64,000 nt of DNA, from the NCBI GenBank assembly GCA_036365145.1, contig JAEOAD010000025.1, forward strand, positions 31,094,350 to 31,158,349. Reading direction: 5' to 3'. Below are positions 20,783 through 31,894 of this stretch, one piece after another. The first letter of the stretch is position 1. The number at the start of each line of letters is the position of its first letter. A program made the translations under genes and the position numbers. The notes under the pieces are model-generated. The model was not told the origin of the DNA. It searched no databases and was given only the letters and a program-made list of their open reading frames with translations. Source of the stretch: Orientallactaga sibirica (taxonomy: Eukaryota > Chordata > Mammalia > Rodentia > Dipodidae).

Positions 20783-20985
20783 GGCTGGAGGGATTGCTTA
20801 GAGTTTAAGGCGTTTGCCTGCAAAGCCAAAGGAGCCAGGTTCAATTCACCAGAACCCACGTTAGCCAGATGCAAAGGGGGGCACATATATCTGGAGTTGG
20901 TTCTCAGTGGCTGGTGGCCCTGGTGCACCTATTCTCTCTCTCCCTCTTTCTGTGTTAAATAAATAAATGAATAAAAAAGAAACAA
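20783..20985 (+). mobile_element. DIP-like SINE
   Basis: From ggctggagggattgcttaga to aataaataaatgaataaa. Confidence 0.87.
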
Positions 20986-21004
20986 CAACAAAAGAAACAA
21001 TCGA

Positions 21005-21115
21005 ATCCAGGCCTGCTAGTGCATGCCTTTAATCCCAGCACTCGGGAGGTAGAGGTAGGAGGATCACTGTGAGTTCCAGGCCACCCTGAGACTACATACT
21101 GAGTTCCAGGTCACT
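21005..21115 (+). mobile_element. B1-type SINE, 3'-truncated
   Basis: Stops at gagttccaggtcactgatgg, without an A-tail. A duplicated segment starts there. Confidence 0.8.
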
Positions 21116-21116
21116 G

Positions 21117-21420
21117 ATGGATTTGGAATGGGGGCTGAGCTAACCTGCCATGATGCCAATTTTGGGGCTGAGTATCCACAATGCCACTACCAAATGTAAG
21201 TCTTCCTGGACTTGCAATTCTAGGAAAGAGATACAGGGAAGGACTCAGGTTGTTTATGATCTGGAGAGCTCCTTTAGGCAAGAGATAAGGAGAAGACTTC
21301 TCTGGTCTGTTGTAACATGGGGACTGCTAGCGCAGGCTTGAGGACAATACTGTTTTTTACTTTGGGGGGTTCAGTCATCCTAAACTGCCTCAGTAGTCTT
21401 AAAAGTTTTTTTTTGACATA
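21117..21420. repeat. Duplicated anonymous segment (gtttatgatctggagagctc)
   Basis: Closely related copies are at 25815-26000, 30358-30545 and 38215-38660. A fainter relative is at 18290-18400. No coding potential is recognised. Confidence 0.65.
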
Positions 21421-21524
21421 AAATGAATTTGCTTAGTTTTCCAACTGGTGTTAGAAGGGGCAAGGGCATGTTTGAATATTGTTCTCCCTTCATGTGTCTG
21501 GCCATCCCTTGTTTTGTTGTTGGT

Positions 21525-21675
21525 TGTTTGTTTGGTTTCAAGTTAGGGTCTTATTCTAGCCCAGACTGATCTGGCACTCACTCTGTAGTCCCAGGATGGT
21601 CTCAGACTCACAGCCATCTGCCTACCTCTGCCCTCCCTATTGCTCAGATTAAAGGTGTGCACCACCACATCCTGG
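21525..21675 (-). mobile_element. B1-type SINE, diverged
   Basis: Starts ggtttcaagttagggtctta. Orthologous positions in other duplicated copies are 26115 and 30655. Confidence 0.78.
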
Positions 21676-21689
21676 CCCCTTTAGTTATT

Positions 21690-22097
21690 CTTATTTTTGG
21701 AAGGGGGGAGGGAGGGAGAGAGGGGGAAAGAATGGGCATGCCAGCAGGTCTTGGTGGTGCACACCTTTAATCCCAGCACTCGGGAGGCAGAGGTAGGAGG
21801 ATCACCATGAGTTTGAGGCCACCCTGAGATAACATAATTAATTCCAGGTCAGCCTGAGCTAGAGTGAGACCCCACCTCAAAAACACAAAAAGAAAAAAAA
21901 AAGCATGGGCTCACCAGCAGCTCTCAACAGCTATGAATGAACTCTAGATGCTTGCACCCCCTTGTGGACAAGTGTGGCATTGCACCCTTGTGACACTTTA
22001 CAATTGGCTAAATGTGGGATATGGAGAATCAAACAGGAGTTTTTAGGCTTAGCAGGCAGACACCTTAACCATCAAGCCGTCTCTCCATCTCCCCCTT
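21690..22097 (-). mobile_element. DIP-like SINE (long variant), split by a B1
   Basis: Tail part at 21690-21747 and body at 21900-22097. The string gcatg-ccagcag is repeated at the break, which marks the B1 insertion site. Confidence 0.8.
21748..21899 (+). mobile_element. B1-type SINE, nested in DIP
   Basis: Forward-oriented copy with an interrupted A-tail. Nested copies at the same relative position occur at 26308 and 30866, so this nesting predates the block duplications. Confidence 0.87.
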
Positions 22098-22345
22098 CAG
22101 TTATTCTTAAAGGGAGTCTAATGGCAATTAGCTTGCCATAGCAGGAAGAATGAATGTTGGGGATCCACCCTGATCAACTCCATGTTGCTGTCTGCTTGCA
22201 ATGAAAGCCATGTGTTTGCAGCACCTCCCTCCTGCTGTGCAGAGCATCAGAGCTTTCCCTGAGGGACTTGATCCTGTAAGCCTTGATATCTCCCCAGACA
22301 CCTTCTCAAGCCACTGGCTTTCCTGGTGTGATCTGCATTTCTTTT
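22098..22345. repeat. Duplicated anonymous segment (ccatagcaggaagaatgaat)
   Basis: Near-identical copies lie at 27050-27300 and 31637-31888. Several short plus-strand frames are open, but the copies differ by indels and carry no recognised motif. Confidence 0.7.
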
Positions 22346-22475
22346 TTTTCTTTTTATTTACTTATGTGAGAGAGAAAGGGTGGGGAGAGAGATTGAGAAT
22401 GAGCATGCAGGGCATCCAGCTACTGCAAACAAACTCCAGATGCACGTGCCCCCTTGTGCATCTGGCTTACATGGG
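22346..22475 (-). mobile_element. DIP-like SINE, truncated
   Basis: Tail and body only. Stops at gtgcatctggcttacatggg, with the tRNA-like head missing. The same truncation is seen at 27300-27428 and 31895-32030. Confidence 0.8.
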
Positions 22476-22535
22476 AAACTGTGTTTTGAAATTTGAGCCA
22501 CTCCCATCTTTGCTATATCATATCCTGGCCATTTG

Positions 22536-22690
22536 ATAATGTTTGGTTTTTTGAGGTAGGGTCTCACTGTAGCCCAGGCTGACCTGGAATTCATTATGTA
22601 GTCTCAGGGTGGCCTCAAAATCTTAGTGATCCTCCTACCTCTGCCTCTCAAGTGCTGGGATTAAAGGCGTGTGTCACCATGCACAGCTTT
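22536..22690 (-). mobile_element. B1-type SINE
   Basis: Flanked on both sides by ttgataatgttt, its target duplication (about 22532 and 22688). Confidence 0.88.
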
Positions 22691-22769
22691 GATAATGTTT
22701 TAATTGTCAGTAACAGCTTTTGGCAGGTACCCCTGATTGTTCATACATAAAAGTTATATATATGAATTT

Positions 22770-22895
22770 TTTGAGGTAGGATCTCTCTCTAGCCCATGAT
22801 GACCTGGAATTCACTATATAGTCTCAGGGTGGCCTCATACTCACAATGATCTTCCTACCTCTGTCTCCTAAGGGCCACCATACCCAACAATATAT
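22770..22895 (-). mobile_element. B1-type SINE, diverged
   Basis: Lacks the gctgggattaaagg block. Reads ctcctaagggccaccatacc at its end. Confidence 0.72.
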
Positions 22896-23014
22896 TTTTT
22901 CTTTTTGCCAGCACTACAAGTAAGGAGAAAATAATTAAAACTTAATAAATGCTAGGTACTTGGCAGATAGCACCATGTAAATGATGTCTTAGTGAATAGA
23001 CATACATGGTTTTT

Positions 23015-23165
23015 TTTTCTGGTTTTCTGAGGTAGGGTTTCACTTTAGTCCTGGCAGACCTGGAATTCACTATGTGGTCTCAGGGTAGCCTCAAAATCAC
23101 AGCGATCCTCCTATCTCTGCCTCCCAAGTGCCTGGATTAAACACATGTGCCCCCATGCCCATCTT
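23015..23165 (-). mobile_element. B1-type SINE
   Basis: From ctggttttctgaggtagggt to gtgcccccatgcccatc. Confidence 0.83.
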
Positions 23166-23169
23166 TTTT

Positions 23170-23428
23170 TTGATTATGGAGAGAGACACAGAGAGACAGA
23201 GAGAGAGGGAGAGGGAGACAGAGAATGGGCGTGGCAGCAGTCTCTCAGCTTCTGTGAATGAAATCCAGATGTGTGTACCCCCTTGTCAGCAAATGCAGCA
23301 TTGCACCCTTGCATCACTTTGCATCTGGCTGCATCTGGGCTGAAGATTGGAACCGCTGGAGATTGGAACCAGCGTTCTTAGGCCTAGGAGGCAGGAACCT
23401 TAACCGCTAAGCCATCTCTCCATCCCTA
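23170..23428 (-). mobile_element. DIP-like SINE, long variant
   Basis: Contains the long-form block aaatgcagcattgcaccctt. Ends ccgctaagccatctctccat. Confidence 0.88.
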
Positions 23429-23454
23429 GGTCCAATTTTTTAAATTTTTAAAAA

Positions 23455-23570
23455 TGTATTTATAGGTGAGGAGAGAGATGCTGCAAACAAATGACAGATG
23501 TATATACCACTTTGTACATCGGGCTTTAGGTGGGTACTGGGCAATTGAACCTGGGTCAGTAACTAGTAGG
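23455..23570 (-). mobile_element. DIP-like SINE fragment
   Basis: Diverged body with gggtactgggcaattgaacc. Head lost. Confidence 0.65.
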
Positions 23571-23576
23571 CATTCT

Positions 23577-23828
23577 ATTTTCAAATCATATAATCACTAT
23601 AAAAATGTAATGAGATTAATACAAATAATGAGACTACTTTGAAGATAAAGCTGGCAAAATTTATTAATATGGAATATGATGAGAATGGGTCCAAGTTAAC
23701 AATGGTTCTCACCAACAACTGCAGTTCAAACTACAGTCAATTAGTACTACCAAGTCCCATCACTCATAGGGCCTGATGTGTGATGGCTGTAAAGCATGCA
23801 GCTATTGCTTGTATGGGTTGCATTACTA
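23577..23828 (+). repeat. Inverted, shortened copy of the RPL10-like/flanking segment
   Basis: This stretch is the reverse complement of sequence found at 28400-28680, 32990-33240 and 38930-39180. For example gcagctattgcttgtatggg here reads on plus, and on minus in the others. The RPL10-like part itself is missing. An inversion with deletion is the simplest explanation. Confidence 0.75.
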
Positions 23829-23849
23829 TTTACTTTCTAAAATCTCTCC

Positions 23850-24215
23850 CTTTATTTGTTTGTTTTATTTTTGGCCACTGTTACTCAGTACTGGGACGAG
23901 GTCACTAAGATGATCAAGTTCAGAAGAGGAAGCCTTGATTTTGGCTCATGGTAAGACATTTCAGCCCTGTTGCTTTTGGGTCCCAGATAAGGCAGATGGT
24001 GGGAGTGCCTAGTAGAAGTAGCTGCTCACCTCATACAATCCTGGAATCCAGAGTGAGGAGGAGAGGCCATGTCCCAGGATCACCTTCAAGAACATTGCCT
24101 TCCTCACCTAAACTTCCTTCCCTTGAGTCCCACCTCCTCAATGCTCTTTTCCCTCCCAGTCATGTCACTGACTGTGGAATTAAGCCTTCAATACTAGGGG
24201 AACATCCATGATATA
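23850..24215 (-). repeat. MaLR-like LTR in the mosaic block, copy 2
   Basis: Same family as 12960-13330, and closest to the copy at 39230. It runs on into a region (24216-24650) that again matches 39600-40060. Confidence 0.5.
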
Positions 24216-24389
24216 AACTATAGTAGTTACCCTTTCACAGCAACCACCTTCTTCCATTATTAGTTACTGAAATAACCCCATTAAAAGGTATTCAGGTGCT
24301 CAGTCCCAGAGAACAAATCAAGGCAAACAGGTTTCCCTCTTCTGAACTTTTGCATCTTCAGTCTTCTCAGGAGTTGGACCTGGTCTTGG

Positions 24390-24555
24390 GAATGGAGAGA
24401 TGGCTCAGCAGTTAAGATGCTTGGCCTGCAAAGCTTAATGATCCAGGTTTGATACCCCAGTACCCATTTAAAGCCCAATGCACAAAGTGGTGTAAGCATC
24501 TGTACTTTGTTTGCAGCAGCTCTCTCCTTGCAAATACATAAATTAAAAAAATAAA
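24390..24555 (+). mobile_element. DIP-like SINE, diverged
   Basis: Begins gggaatggagagatggctca and ends in an aataaaaaaa-like tail. Orthologous positions are 13495, 29355, 33890 and 39785. Confidence 0.75.
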
Positions 24556-24669
24556 AAAAATGGACCTCATCTTGTCCTATGAGACAGTCACGTGTAGGCT
24601 CTTGGTTATGCATTTAATCCATGAGGAAAGTAGTATTTGCCATCTTAAAGATTCTCCCTTGTTCTCTTT

Positions 24670-24875
24670 TTTATTGTTTCTTAAAATTTTTTTATTTAAT
24701 TATTTATTTGACTGAGAAAGAGGGAAAGAGAGTGCCAGGGCCTCCAGCTGCTGCAAAGAAACTGCAGGTGTTTGTGCCCCCTTGTGCATCTGGCTAACAT
24801 GGGTCCTGGGGAATGGAACCTGGGTACTTTGGCTTTGCAGACAAATGCCTTAACTGCTGAGCCATCCCTCCAACC
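24670..24875 (-). mobile_element. DIP-like SINE
   Basis: Ends aactgctgagccatccctcc. Confidence 0.85.
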
Positions 24876-24889
24876 CTTTTTAATTTTTT

Positions 24890-25022
24890 TTTCTTTATTT
24901 TTGGTTTTTTTGAGGGTTGTGTTGTCACTCTGGTCCTGGCTATGAATTAACAACTCTCGGCGATCCTCCTACCTCTGCCTGCCGAGTGCTGGGATTAAAG
25001 GTGTGAGCCACCATGCCCGGCT
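24890..25022 (-). mobile_element. B1-type SINE, internally deleted
   Basis: Goes from tggctatgaattaac directly to aactctcggcgatcctccta. The middle is missing, but the ends are intact. Confidence 0.82.
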
Positions 25023-25224
25023 TTTTAATTGTTTTTATTAATTATGAACTTCACTGTATGAACAAATCATGTGTTGGTCCTATTCCTCTTATGGTACCCC
25101 CTATTCCCCATCCACATTCCACTGAGGATCCTCCTCAGTGCTGTTGGTGGTTCTCACCATGGGATTATGAATGCACTTTAGTCTCTTTTGGGGATGGTTT
25201 CTTCCATTTTTCCATTTTTTCTTT

Positions 25225-25375
25225 TTTCTTTCATTTATTTATTTTTTGTTTTTGGTGTTTCAAGGTAGGGTTTCAGTTTAGTCCAGGGTGGCCTTGAACG
25301 CACAGAGATCCTCCTACCCCTGCCTCCCAAGTGCTGGGATTACAGGCATGAGCTGTCACGCTTTGGCCCTGGCCC
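25225..25375 (-). mobile_element. B1-type SINE, diverged
   Basis: Starts tttggtgtttcaaggtaggg, with gggattacaggcatgagctg in place of the usual end. Confidence 0.72.
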
Positions 25376-25749
25376 ATTTTTTTAACGAAGAGGGAGCTGG
25401 GGAGACTGGCTTCATTAATAAGCACCTTTAATCACTGATCCATTGCTTCAATCCTCCATTTTTTTAGTTTTTGCTCTAATTTTTTCCTTTGAAATATTTT
25501 GTGTTTAACTATTGGGGAGGGGAGGCTTGTTTCTAATGGGTTCATTTTATGAGTGGCACTGCTTTGGCATATACAAGCCTATACCCTCTTTTGTAGTATC
25601 TGGATAATATTGTATGTAATGTATGCAGCCATTCCTCCACTGACACATTGCCTTTTGCTCTATCCCTGTGGTCAATGCTGTTTGACTATGATACCATGTT
25701 TGGCTTTATGTGCTGTAGCTTTCCTAAGCTTTCCTAAAGAGATTTAGAT

Positions 25750-25812
25750 TCTCAGCGATCCTCCTACCTCTGCTTCCCAAGTGCTGGGATTAATGGCATG
25801 CCCCACCATTAG
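25750..25812 (-). mobile_element. B1 fragment without tail
   Basis: Only ctcagcgatcctcctacctc through gcatgccccaccat. Duplicated at 30296-30356. Confidence 0.7.
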
Positions 25813-26114
25813 GTTGGACTCAGGTTGTTTATGATCTGGAGAGCTCCTTCAGGCAAGAGATAAGGAGAAGACTTCTCTGGTCTGTAGTAACATGGGGACT
25901 GCTAGCACAGGCTTGATGACATTCCTGCTTTTTACTTTTGGACGTTCAGTCATCCTAAACTGCATCAGTAGTCCTAAAAGTTTTTTTTTGACATAAACAT
26001 GAATTTGCTTAATTTTCCAACTGGTGTTAGAAGGGGCAAGGGAAAGTTTGAATATTGTTCTCCCTTCATGTGTCTGCCCATCCCTTGTTTTGTTGTTGGT
26101 TGTTTGTTTGTTTT

Positions 26115-26260
26115 CAAGTTAGGGTCTTATTCTAGCCCAGACTGATCTGGCACTCACTCTGTAGTCCCAGGATGGTCTCAAACTCACAGCCATCCTCCTA
26201 CCTCTGTCCCCCCCCCATTGCTGGGATTAAAGGTGTGCACCACTACATCCTGGCCCCTTT
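26115..26260 (-). mobile_element. B1-type SINE, diverged
   Basis: Block copy of the B1 at 21525. Confidence 0.78.
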
Positions 26261-26277
26261 AGTTACTCTTTATTTTT

Positions 26278-26625
26278 TTTTTTTGGAGAGAGAGAGAGAA
26301 TGGGTGTGCCAGCCAGGCATGGTGGCACATGACTTTAATCCCAGCACTCGGGAGGCAGAGGTAGGAGGATCGCCATGAGTTCAAGGCCACCCTGAGATGA
26401 CAAAGTTAATTCCAGTACAGCCTGAGCTAGAGTGAGACCCTACCCCACAGCAGCATCTCAGCAGCTTTGAATGAACTCTAGATGTGTGCACCCCCTTCTG
26501 GACAAGTGTGGCATTGCACCCTTGTGTCACTACATCTGGCTAGATGTGGGATCTGGAGAATCAAAACAGGTGTTCTTAGGCTTGGCAGGCAGACGCCTTC
26601 ACCACCAAGCTGTCTCTCCAGCCCC
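26278..26625 (-). mobile_element. DIP-like SINE split by a B1 (26308-26448, +)
   Basis: The purine tail at 26285-26305 and the body at 26449-26625 belong to one SINE. The B1 between them starts agccaggcatggtggcacat. The same nest occurs at 21690-22097 and 30820-31185. Confidence 0.82.
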
Positions 26626-26634
26626 CTTCAGTTT

Positions 26635-27045
26635 TTCTTTTTTTTTTTTTTTAATTTTTTTTTTTTTATTGGGAAACATTCTTTCAAAAAACATGGTATT
26701 TCCCTCCCACCCATTCCACTTTAGAACACCTCTCGAAATATCCCATCCCTTTCCATTAGTCTCTCTTTTCTCTTTTTGATGTTTTCATTTTTTTTTTTAT
26801 TTTTGAAACCTTCTTGTAGGGAAGGTATTGCTAGGCACTGCAAGGTCATGGATATCCAGGCCAATTTCTGTCTAGAACACCAATCTCCCTCTTATCCCCT
26901 CCCTTTCTCCATTAGTCTCTCTTTTAATTTGGTGTCATCATCCCAGGCTTCTTTTTAAGGGTCTTCTCAGGTATTGAAAGGCACTGCAAGGTCATGGACC
27001 TCTGAGGCCAATTTCTGTCTGGGTAGTTGCATTTTAAGAAGTCAT
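26635..27045 (-). mobile_element. L1 3' end fragments, antisense, two successive
   Basis: The string gcactgcaaggtcatgga, followed by gccaatttctgtct, appears twice (about 26838 and 26981), as does ccctttccattagtctctct. Two L1 3' ends therefore lie one after the other, or one was internally duplicated. Confidence 0.6.
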
Positions 27046-27049
27046 ACAC

Positions 27050-27300
27050 CCTTCAGTTATTCTTAAAGGGAGTCTTATGGGAATTAGCTTGCCATAGCAG
27101 GAAGAATGAATGTTGGGGACCCACCACTACCAACTCCATGTTGCTGTCTTCTTGTAATGAAAGCCATGTGTTTGCAGCACCTCCCTCCTGCTGTGCAGAG
27201 TATCAGAGCTTTCCCTGAGGGACTTGATCCTGTAAGCCTTGATATCTCCCCAGACACCTTCTCAAGCCACTGGCTTTCCTGGTGTGATCTGCATTTTTTT
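27050..27300. repeat. Duplicated anonymous segment, copy 2
   Basis: Copy of 22098-22345, with ccacctccctcctgctgtgc-type text and the frame interrupted differently. Confidence 0.7.
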
Positions 27301-27428
27301 TCTTTTTATTTATTTATTATTTGACAGGAAAGGGTGGGGGTGAGAGATTGAGAATGAGCATGCAGGTTTGTCTAGCTGCTGTAAACAAACTCCAGATGCA
27401 TGTGCCCATTGTGCATCTGGTTTATGTG
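27300..27428 (-). mobile_element. DIP-like SINE, truncated
   Basis: Same truncation point as the copy at 22346-22475. Confidence 0.78.
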
Positions 27429-27497
27429 GGAAACCCTGTTTTGAAATTTAAGCCACCCCCATATTTGCTATATCATATCATGGCCATTTGATAATGT

Positions 27498-27640
27498 TTG
27501 GTTTTTTGAGGTAAGGTCTCTCTCTAGCCCAGGATGACCTGGAATTCACTATGTAGTCTCAGGGTGGCCTCAAACTCACAGTGATCTTGCTACCTCTGTC
27601 TCCCAAGTGCTAGGACTAAAGGCGTGTGTCACCATGCCCA
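27498..27640 (-). mobile_element. B1-type SINE
   Basis: From ggttttttgaggtaaggtct to gtgtgtcaccatgcccaac. Confidence 0.85.
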
Positions 27641-27771
27641 ACAATATATTTTTTTTTTTTTTTTGCCAGCAGTACAAGTAAGGAGAAAAGAATTAAAACT
27701 TAATAAATTCCAGGTTAACTTGGCAGATAGCACCATGTATATGATGACTTAGTTAATAGAGTTATATGTTT

Positions 27772-27922
27772 TTTCTGGTTTTTCGAGGTAAGGTTTCACT
27801 CTAGTCCAGGCTGACCTGGGATTCACTATGTGGTCTCAGGGTGACCTCAAACTCACAGCAAACCTCCTACCTCTGCCTCCCAAGTGCTGGGATTAAAGGC
27901 ATGTGCCACCATGCCTGTCTAT
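27772..27922 (-). mobile_element. B1-type SINE
   Basis: From ctggtttttcgaggtaaggt to catgtgccaccatgcctgtc. Confidence 0.87.
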
Positions 27923-27929
27923 TTTTTTC

Positions 27930-28055
27930 TATTATTATTTGAGGCTGGATTTCACTGTGTGGCCTAGGCTAGCTTTGAACACATGACAATCCTCTTCTTT
28001 CAGCTCATCCTCCTGCATGCTGAAATTATAGGTGTTCACAATCATGTCTGGCCTG
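27930..28055 (-). mobile_element. Old B1-like monomer
   Basis: Distantly B1-like (gaggctggatttcactgtgt, then taggtgttcacaatcatg). Also in the second duplicate at 32520-32640. Confidence 0.5.
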
Positions 28056-28244
28056 TGGTGTGAATTTAGACTTTAAGTTAACTCTCTTTATCTATTTAGC
28101 CATCTGTTTATTTAGGATAGGTTGTACATGTATTTAGTGATCATGATGGAAAGGTATCAGCAGAGTAGAAGCCCTTGGGAGTCCAGGGCCCTGGATTGGG
28201 GAGCTTGAGCTCACAGCCATCAGCATGTGCTGCATCTGAACTTT

Positions 28245-28400
28245 GCTCTGCTCAGGGCATCAACCACATGTTTCCTCTTCTGCATCATGTTGGACATGAT
28301 GATCTGGTCAATGTGAAATCCTATGTGTATTCTGGAGCATTTCAAATGCATTGCACATACTTCTGTGCAGTTTAGATTGTTGACAGCATGATATCAAACC
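28245..28400 (-). pseudogene. RPL10: RPL10-like processed pseudogene fragment, copy 1
   Basis: The minus strand gives the region corresponding to RPL10 VHIGQVIMS...HVIEAL as HIDQIIMSNMMQKR, then a lesion-bearing continuation. It is the duplicate of 32820-32975 and is interrupted by small indels. RPL10 is a large-subunit ribosomal protein and a frequent source of retrocopies. Confidence 0.65.
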
Positions 28401-28719
28401 CATGAACATCGACTGGAAAGTTCTGTCTGCAAGGTCCCTTGGGGATACCCATACAGGCAATAGTTGCATGGTTTACAGACATCACACACCAGGCCCCAGG
28501 AGTGATGGGACTTGGTATTCCTAATTGACTGTAGTTTGAGGTGCAGTTGTTGCAGAACCATTGTTAACTGAGAACCATTCTCATCATATTCCCATATTAA
28601 CACATTTTCATTCTAAGTAGTGTCATTATCTTTATTAATCTCATTATATTTTATAGTGATTATATCATTTGAAAATAGACTGCCTTACTATTTACTTGCT
28701 AAAGTCTCTTCCTTTATTT

Positions 28720-29085
28720 CATCAACTTGTTTGTTTTATTTTTGGCCATTGTTATTCAGTGTGGAACAAGGTCACTAAGCTGATCAACTTCAGAAGAGGA
28801 AGCCTTGATTTTGGCTCATGGTAAGAGATTTCAGCCCTGTTGCTTTTGGGTTACTGATAAGGCAGATGGTGGGAGTGCCTAGTATAAGCAGCTGCTCACC
28901 TCATAGAATCCTGGAATCCAGAGTGAGGCAGAGAGGCCAGGTCCCCAGATCCCCTTCAAGAACATTATTCACCTGAACTTCCTTCCCTTGAGTTCCACCT
29001 CTTCAATTCTCTTCCCTCACCCAGTCATGTCACTGAGTGGAACTAAGCCTTCAACCTTAGGGGGGAGCATCCAAGATACAAACTT
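28720..29085 (-). repeat. MaLR-like LTR in the mosaic block, copy 3
   Basis: Shares ggtcactaagctgatcaact with copy 4 (33340), and with no other copy. Confidence 0.5.
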
Positions 29086-29159
29086 ATTAGTAGTTACTGA
29101 AATTCACCTTCTTTGCTTATTAGTCACCAAAATAACTCCATTAAATAGTATTCACTTTT

Positions 29160-29292
29160 AGCTGTGTGTGATGGCACATGCCTTTAATCCCAGCATTTGT
29201 GAGGCAGATGATAGGGAGGATCAACATTTGAGTTCAAGGTCAGCCTTTACCAGAGTGAGACCCTACCTACATAAATTAAAAAAAAAAAAAGT
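29160..29292 (+). mobile_element. B1-type SINE, diverged
   Basis: From agctgtgtgtgatggcacat to an A-run. Duplicated at 33720-33832. Confidence 0.78.
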
Positions 29293-29354
29293 ATTCTGTG
29301 CTCAGTCCCAGGGAACAAATCAAATGTTTCCATTTTTCTGAACATTTGCATCTT

Positions 29355-29490
29355 TAGTCTAAAGACCCAGGTTCAGTTGCCCAAAACCCACCTAAAGCCC
29401 GATGCACAAAGCTAACATGGGCAGACAAATGTATATGCATCTGTAGTTTGTTTGCAGCATCTCTCTCTTTGCAAATAAATACATTTTAAA
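29355..29490 (+). mobile_element. DIP-like SINE, head lost
   Basis: Begins ctaaagacccaggttcagtt and ends aataaatacatttt. Confidence 0.7.
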
Positions 29491-29779
29491 AAATTTTTTT
29501 TTTAAAAATTGGACCTACTCTTGTCCTGGCTATAAGACAGAGTCAGGTATATATAGGCTCTTTAGTTGTGGCTTTAGTCCATGAGTTTTTATTAATTATG
29601 AGCTTCACTGTATGAACAACTCATGTGTTGGTCCTATTCCTCTTATGGTACCCCCTATTCCCCATCCACATTCCACTGAGGATACTCCTCAGTGCTGTTG
29701 GTGGTTCTCACCATGGGATTATGAATGCACTTTAGTCTCTTTTGGGGACAGTTTCTTCCTTTTTTTCTTTTTTCTTTTA

Positions 29780-29915
29780 TTTATTTATTTTTTGTTTTTG
29801 GTGTTTCAAGGTAGGGTTTCACTTTAGTCCAGGGTGGCCTTAAACGCACAGAGATCCTCCTAACCCTGCCTCCCAAGTGCTGGGATTACAGGCATGAGCT
29901 GTCACGCTTGGCCCA
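29780..29915 (-). mobile_element. B1-type SINE, diverged
   Basis: Duplicate of 25225-25375. Confidence 0.72.
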
Positions 29916-30654
29916 TTTTTTTTTTTTTAAACAAAGAGGGAGCTGGGGAGACTGGCTTCATTAATAAGCACCTTTAATCACTGATCTATTGCTCCAATCC
30001 TCCATTTTTAAATTTTTTGCTCTAAATTTTTTCTTTGAAATGTTTTGTGTTTAACTATTGGGGAGGGGAGGCTTGTTTATAATGGGTTCATTTTATGAGT
30101 GGCACTGCTTTGGCATATACAAGCCTATACCCTCTTTTGTAGTATCTGGATAATATTGTATATGATGTATGCAGCCATTCCTCCACTGACACATTGCCTT
30201 TTGCTCTATCCCTGCGGTCAATGCTGTTTGACTATGATACCATGTTTGGCTTTATGTGCTGTAGCTTTCCTAAGCTTTCCTAAAGAGATTTAGATTCTCA
30301 GCGATCCTCCTACCTCTGCTTCCCAAGTGCTGGGATTAATGGCATGCCCCACCATTAGGTTGGACTCAGGTTGTTTATGATCTGGAGAGCTCCTTCAGGC
30401 AAGAGATAAGGATAAGACTTCTCTGGTCTGTTGTAACATGGGGACTGCTAGCACAGGCTTGATGACATTCCTGATTTTTACTTTTGGGCGTTCAGTCATC
30501 CTAAACTGCATCAGTAGTCCTAAAACTTTTTTTTTGACATAAACATGAATTTGATTAATTTTCCAACTGGTGTTAGAAGGGGCAAGGGAATGTTTGAATA
30601 TTGCTCTCCCTTCATGTGTCTGCCCATCCCTTGTTTTGTTGTTGGTTGTTTGTT

Positions 30655-30800
30655 TTCAAGTTAGGGTCTTATTCTAGCCCAGACTGATCTGGCACTTACT
30701 CTGTAGTCCCAGGATGGTCTCAAACTCACAGCCATCCTCCTACCTCTGTCCCCCCCCCCCATTGCTGAGATTAAAGGTGTGCACCACTACATCCTGGCCC
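30655..30800 (-). mobile_element. B1-type SINE, diverged
   Basis: Duplicate of 26115-26260, with a longer C-run (ten Cs at about 30751). Confidence 0.78.
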
Positions 30801-30821
30801 CTTTAGTTACTCTTTATTTAT

Positions 30822-31185
30822 TTATTTTTTTTTTTTTGGATAGAGAGACAGAGAATGGCTGTTCCAGCCAGGCATGGTGGCACATGACTTTAATCCCAGC
30901 ACTCGGGAGGCAGAGGTAGGAAGATCGCCATGAGTTCGAGGCCACCCTGAGATGACAAAGTTAATTCCAGGACAGCCTGAGCTAGAGTGAGACCCTACCT
31001 CACAGCAGCATCTCAGCAGCTGTGAATGAACTCTAGATGTGTGCACCCCCTTGTGGACAAGTGTGGCATTGCACCCTTGTGTCACTACATCTGGCTAGAT
31101 GTGGGATCTGGAGAATCAAACAGGTGTTCTTAGGCTTGGCAGGCAGACGCCTTCACCACCAAGCTGTCTCTCCAGCCCCCTTCAG
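30822..31185 (-). mobile_element. DIP-like SINE split by a B1 (30866-31006, +)
   Basis: Duplicate of the nest at 26278-26625. Confidence 0.82.
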
Positions 31186-31194
31186 TTTTTCTCT

Positions 31195-31635
31195 CTCTTT
31201 TTTTTTTTTTTTTTAATTTTTAATTTTTAATTGAAACTCTTCCAGGCTGACCTACCAAATTCACTATGTAGTCTCAGGGTTCCCTCAACCCATTCCATCC
31301 TTTAGAACACCAGTGCTGGGATTCATATCCCCACCCCCGGCTCCAGTTTCTCTCTTTTAATTTTTTTCATCATTTTTTTTTTTATTTTGAGGGTCTTCTA
31401 TACTTACATACTGAAAAAAACAGGGTGGTCATTTCCCTCCATTCCACCATTCCACTTTAGAACACCAATCTCCCTCTTATCCCCTCCCTATTGCTCCATT
31501 AGGGTCTCTTTAAATTTGCTGTCATCATCTTTTTCTTCTATTTTGAGGGTCTTTCAGAGGTCAGTGCCCAGGCACTGCAAGGTCATGGATATCGAGGCCA
31601 ATTTCTGTCTGGGTAGTTGCATTTTAAGAAGTCAT
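31195..31635 (-). mobile_element. L1 3' end fragments, antisense, rearranged
   Basis: Counterpart of 26635-27045, including gcactgcaaggtcatgga at about 31574. Interrupted by a partial B1 and by short deletions. Confidence 0.55.
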
Positions 31636-31636
31636 A

Positions 31637-31888
31637 CACCCTTCAGTTATTCTTAAAGGGAGTCTTATGGGAATTAGCTTGCCATAGCAGGAAGAATGAA
31701 TGTTGGGGACCCACCACGACCAACTCCATGTTGCTGTCTTCTTGTAATGAAAGCCATGTGTTTGCAGCACCTCCCTCCTGCTGTGCAGAGTATCAGAGCT
31801 TTCCCTGAGGGACTTGATCCTGTAAGCCTTGATATCTCCCCAGACACCTTCTCAAGCCACTGGCTTTCCTGGTGTGATCTGCATTTTT
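31637..31888. repeat. Duplicated anonymous segment, copy 3
   Basis: Near-identical to 27050-27300. Confidence 0.72.
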
Positions 31889-31894
31889 TTTTTT

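Larger units (their letters stand above)
25025..29589. repeat. ~4.56-kb tandem segmental duplication, unit 1
   Basis: Collinear with 29590-34145 at an offset of roughly 4.55-4.59 kb. For example attatgaacttcactgtatg at 25041 pairs with 29593, gaatgaatgttggggaccca at 27103 with 31693, and ttactatttacttgctaaag at 28686 with 33255. SINE order and nesting are the same in both units, so those insertions predate the duplication. Confidence 0.88.
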
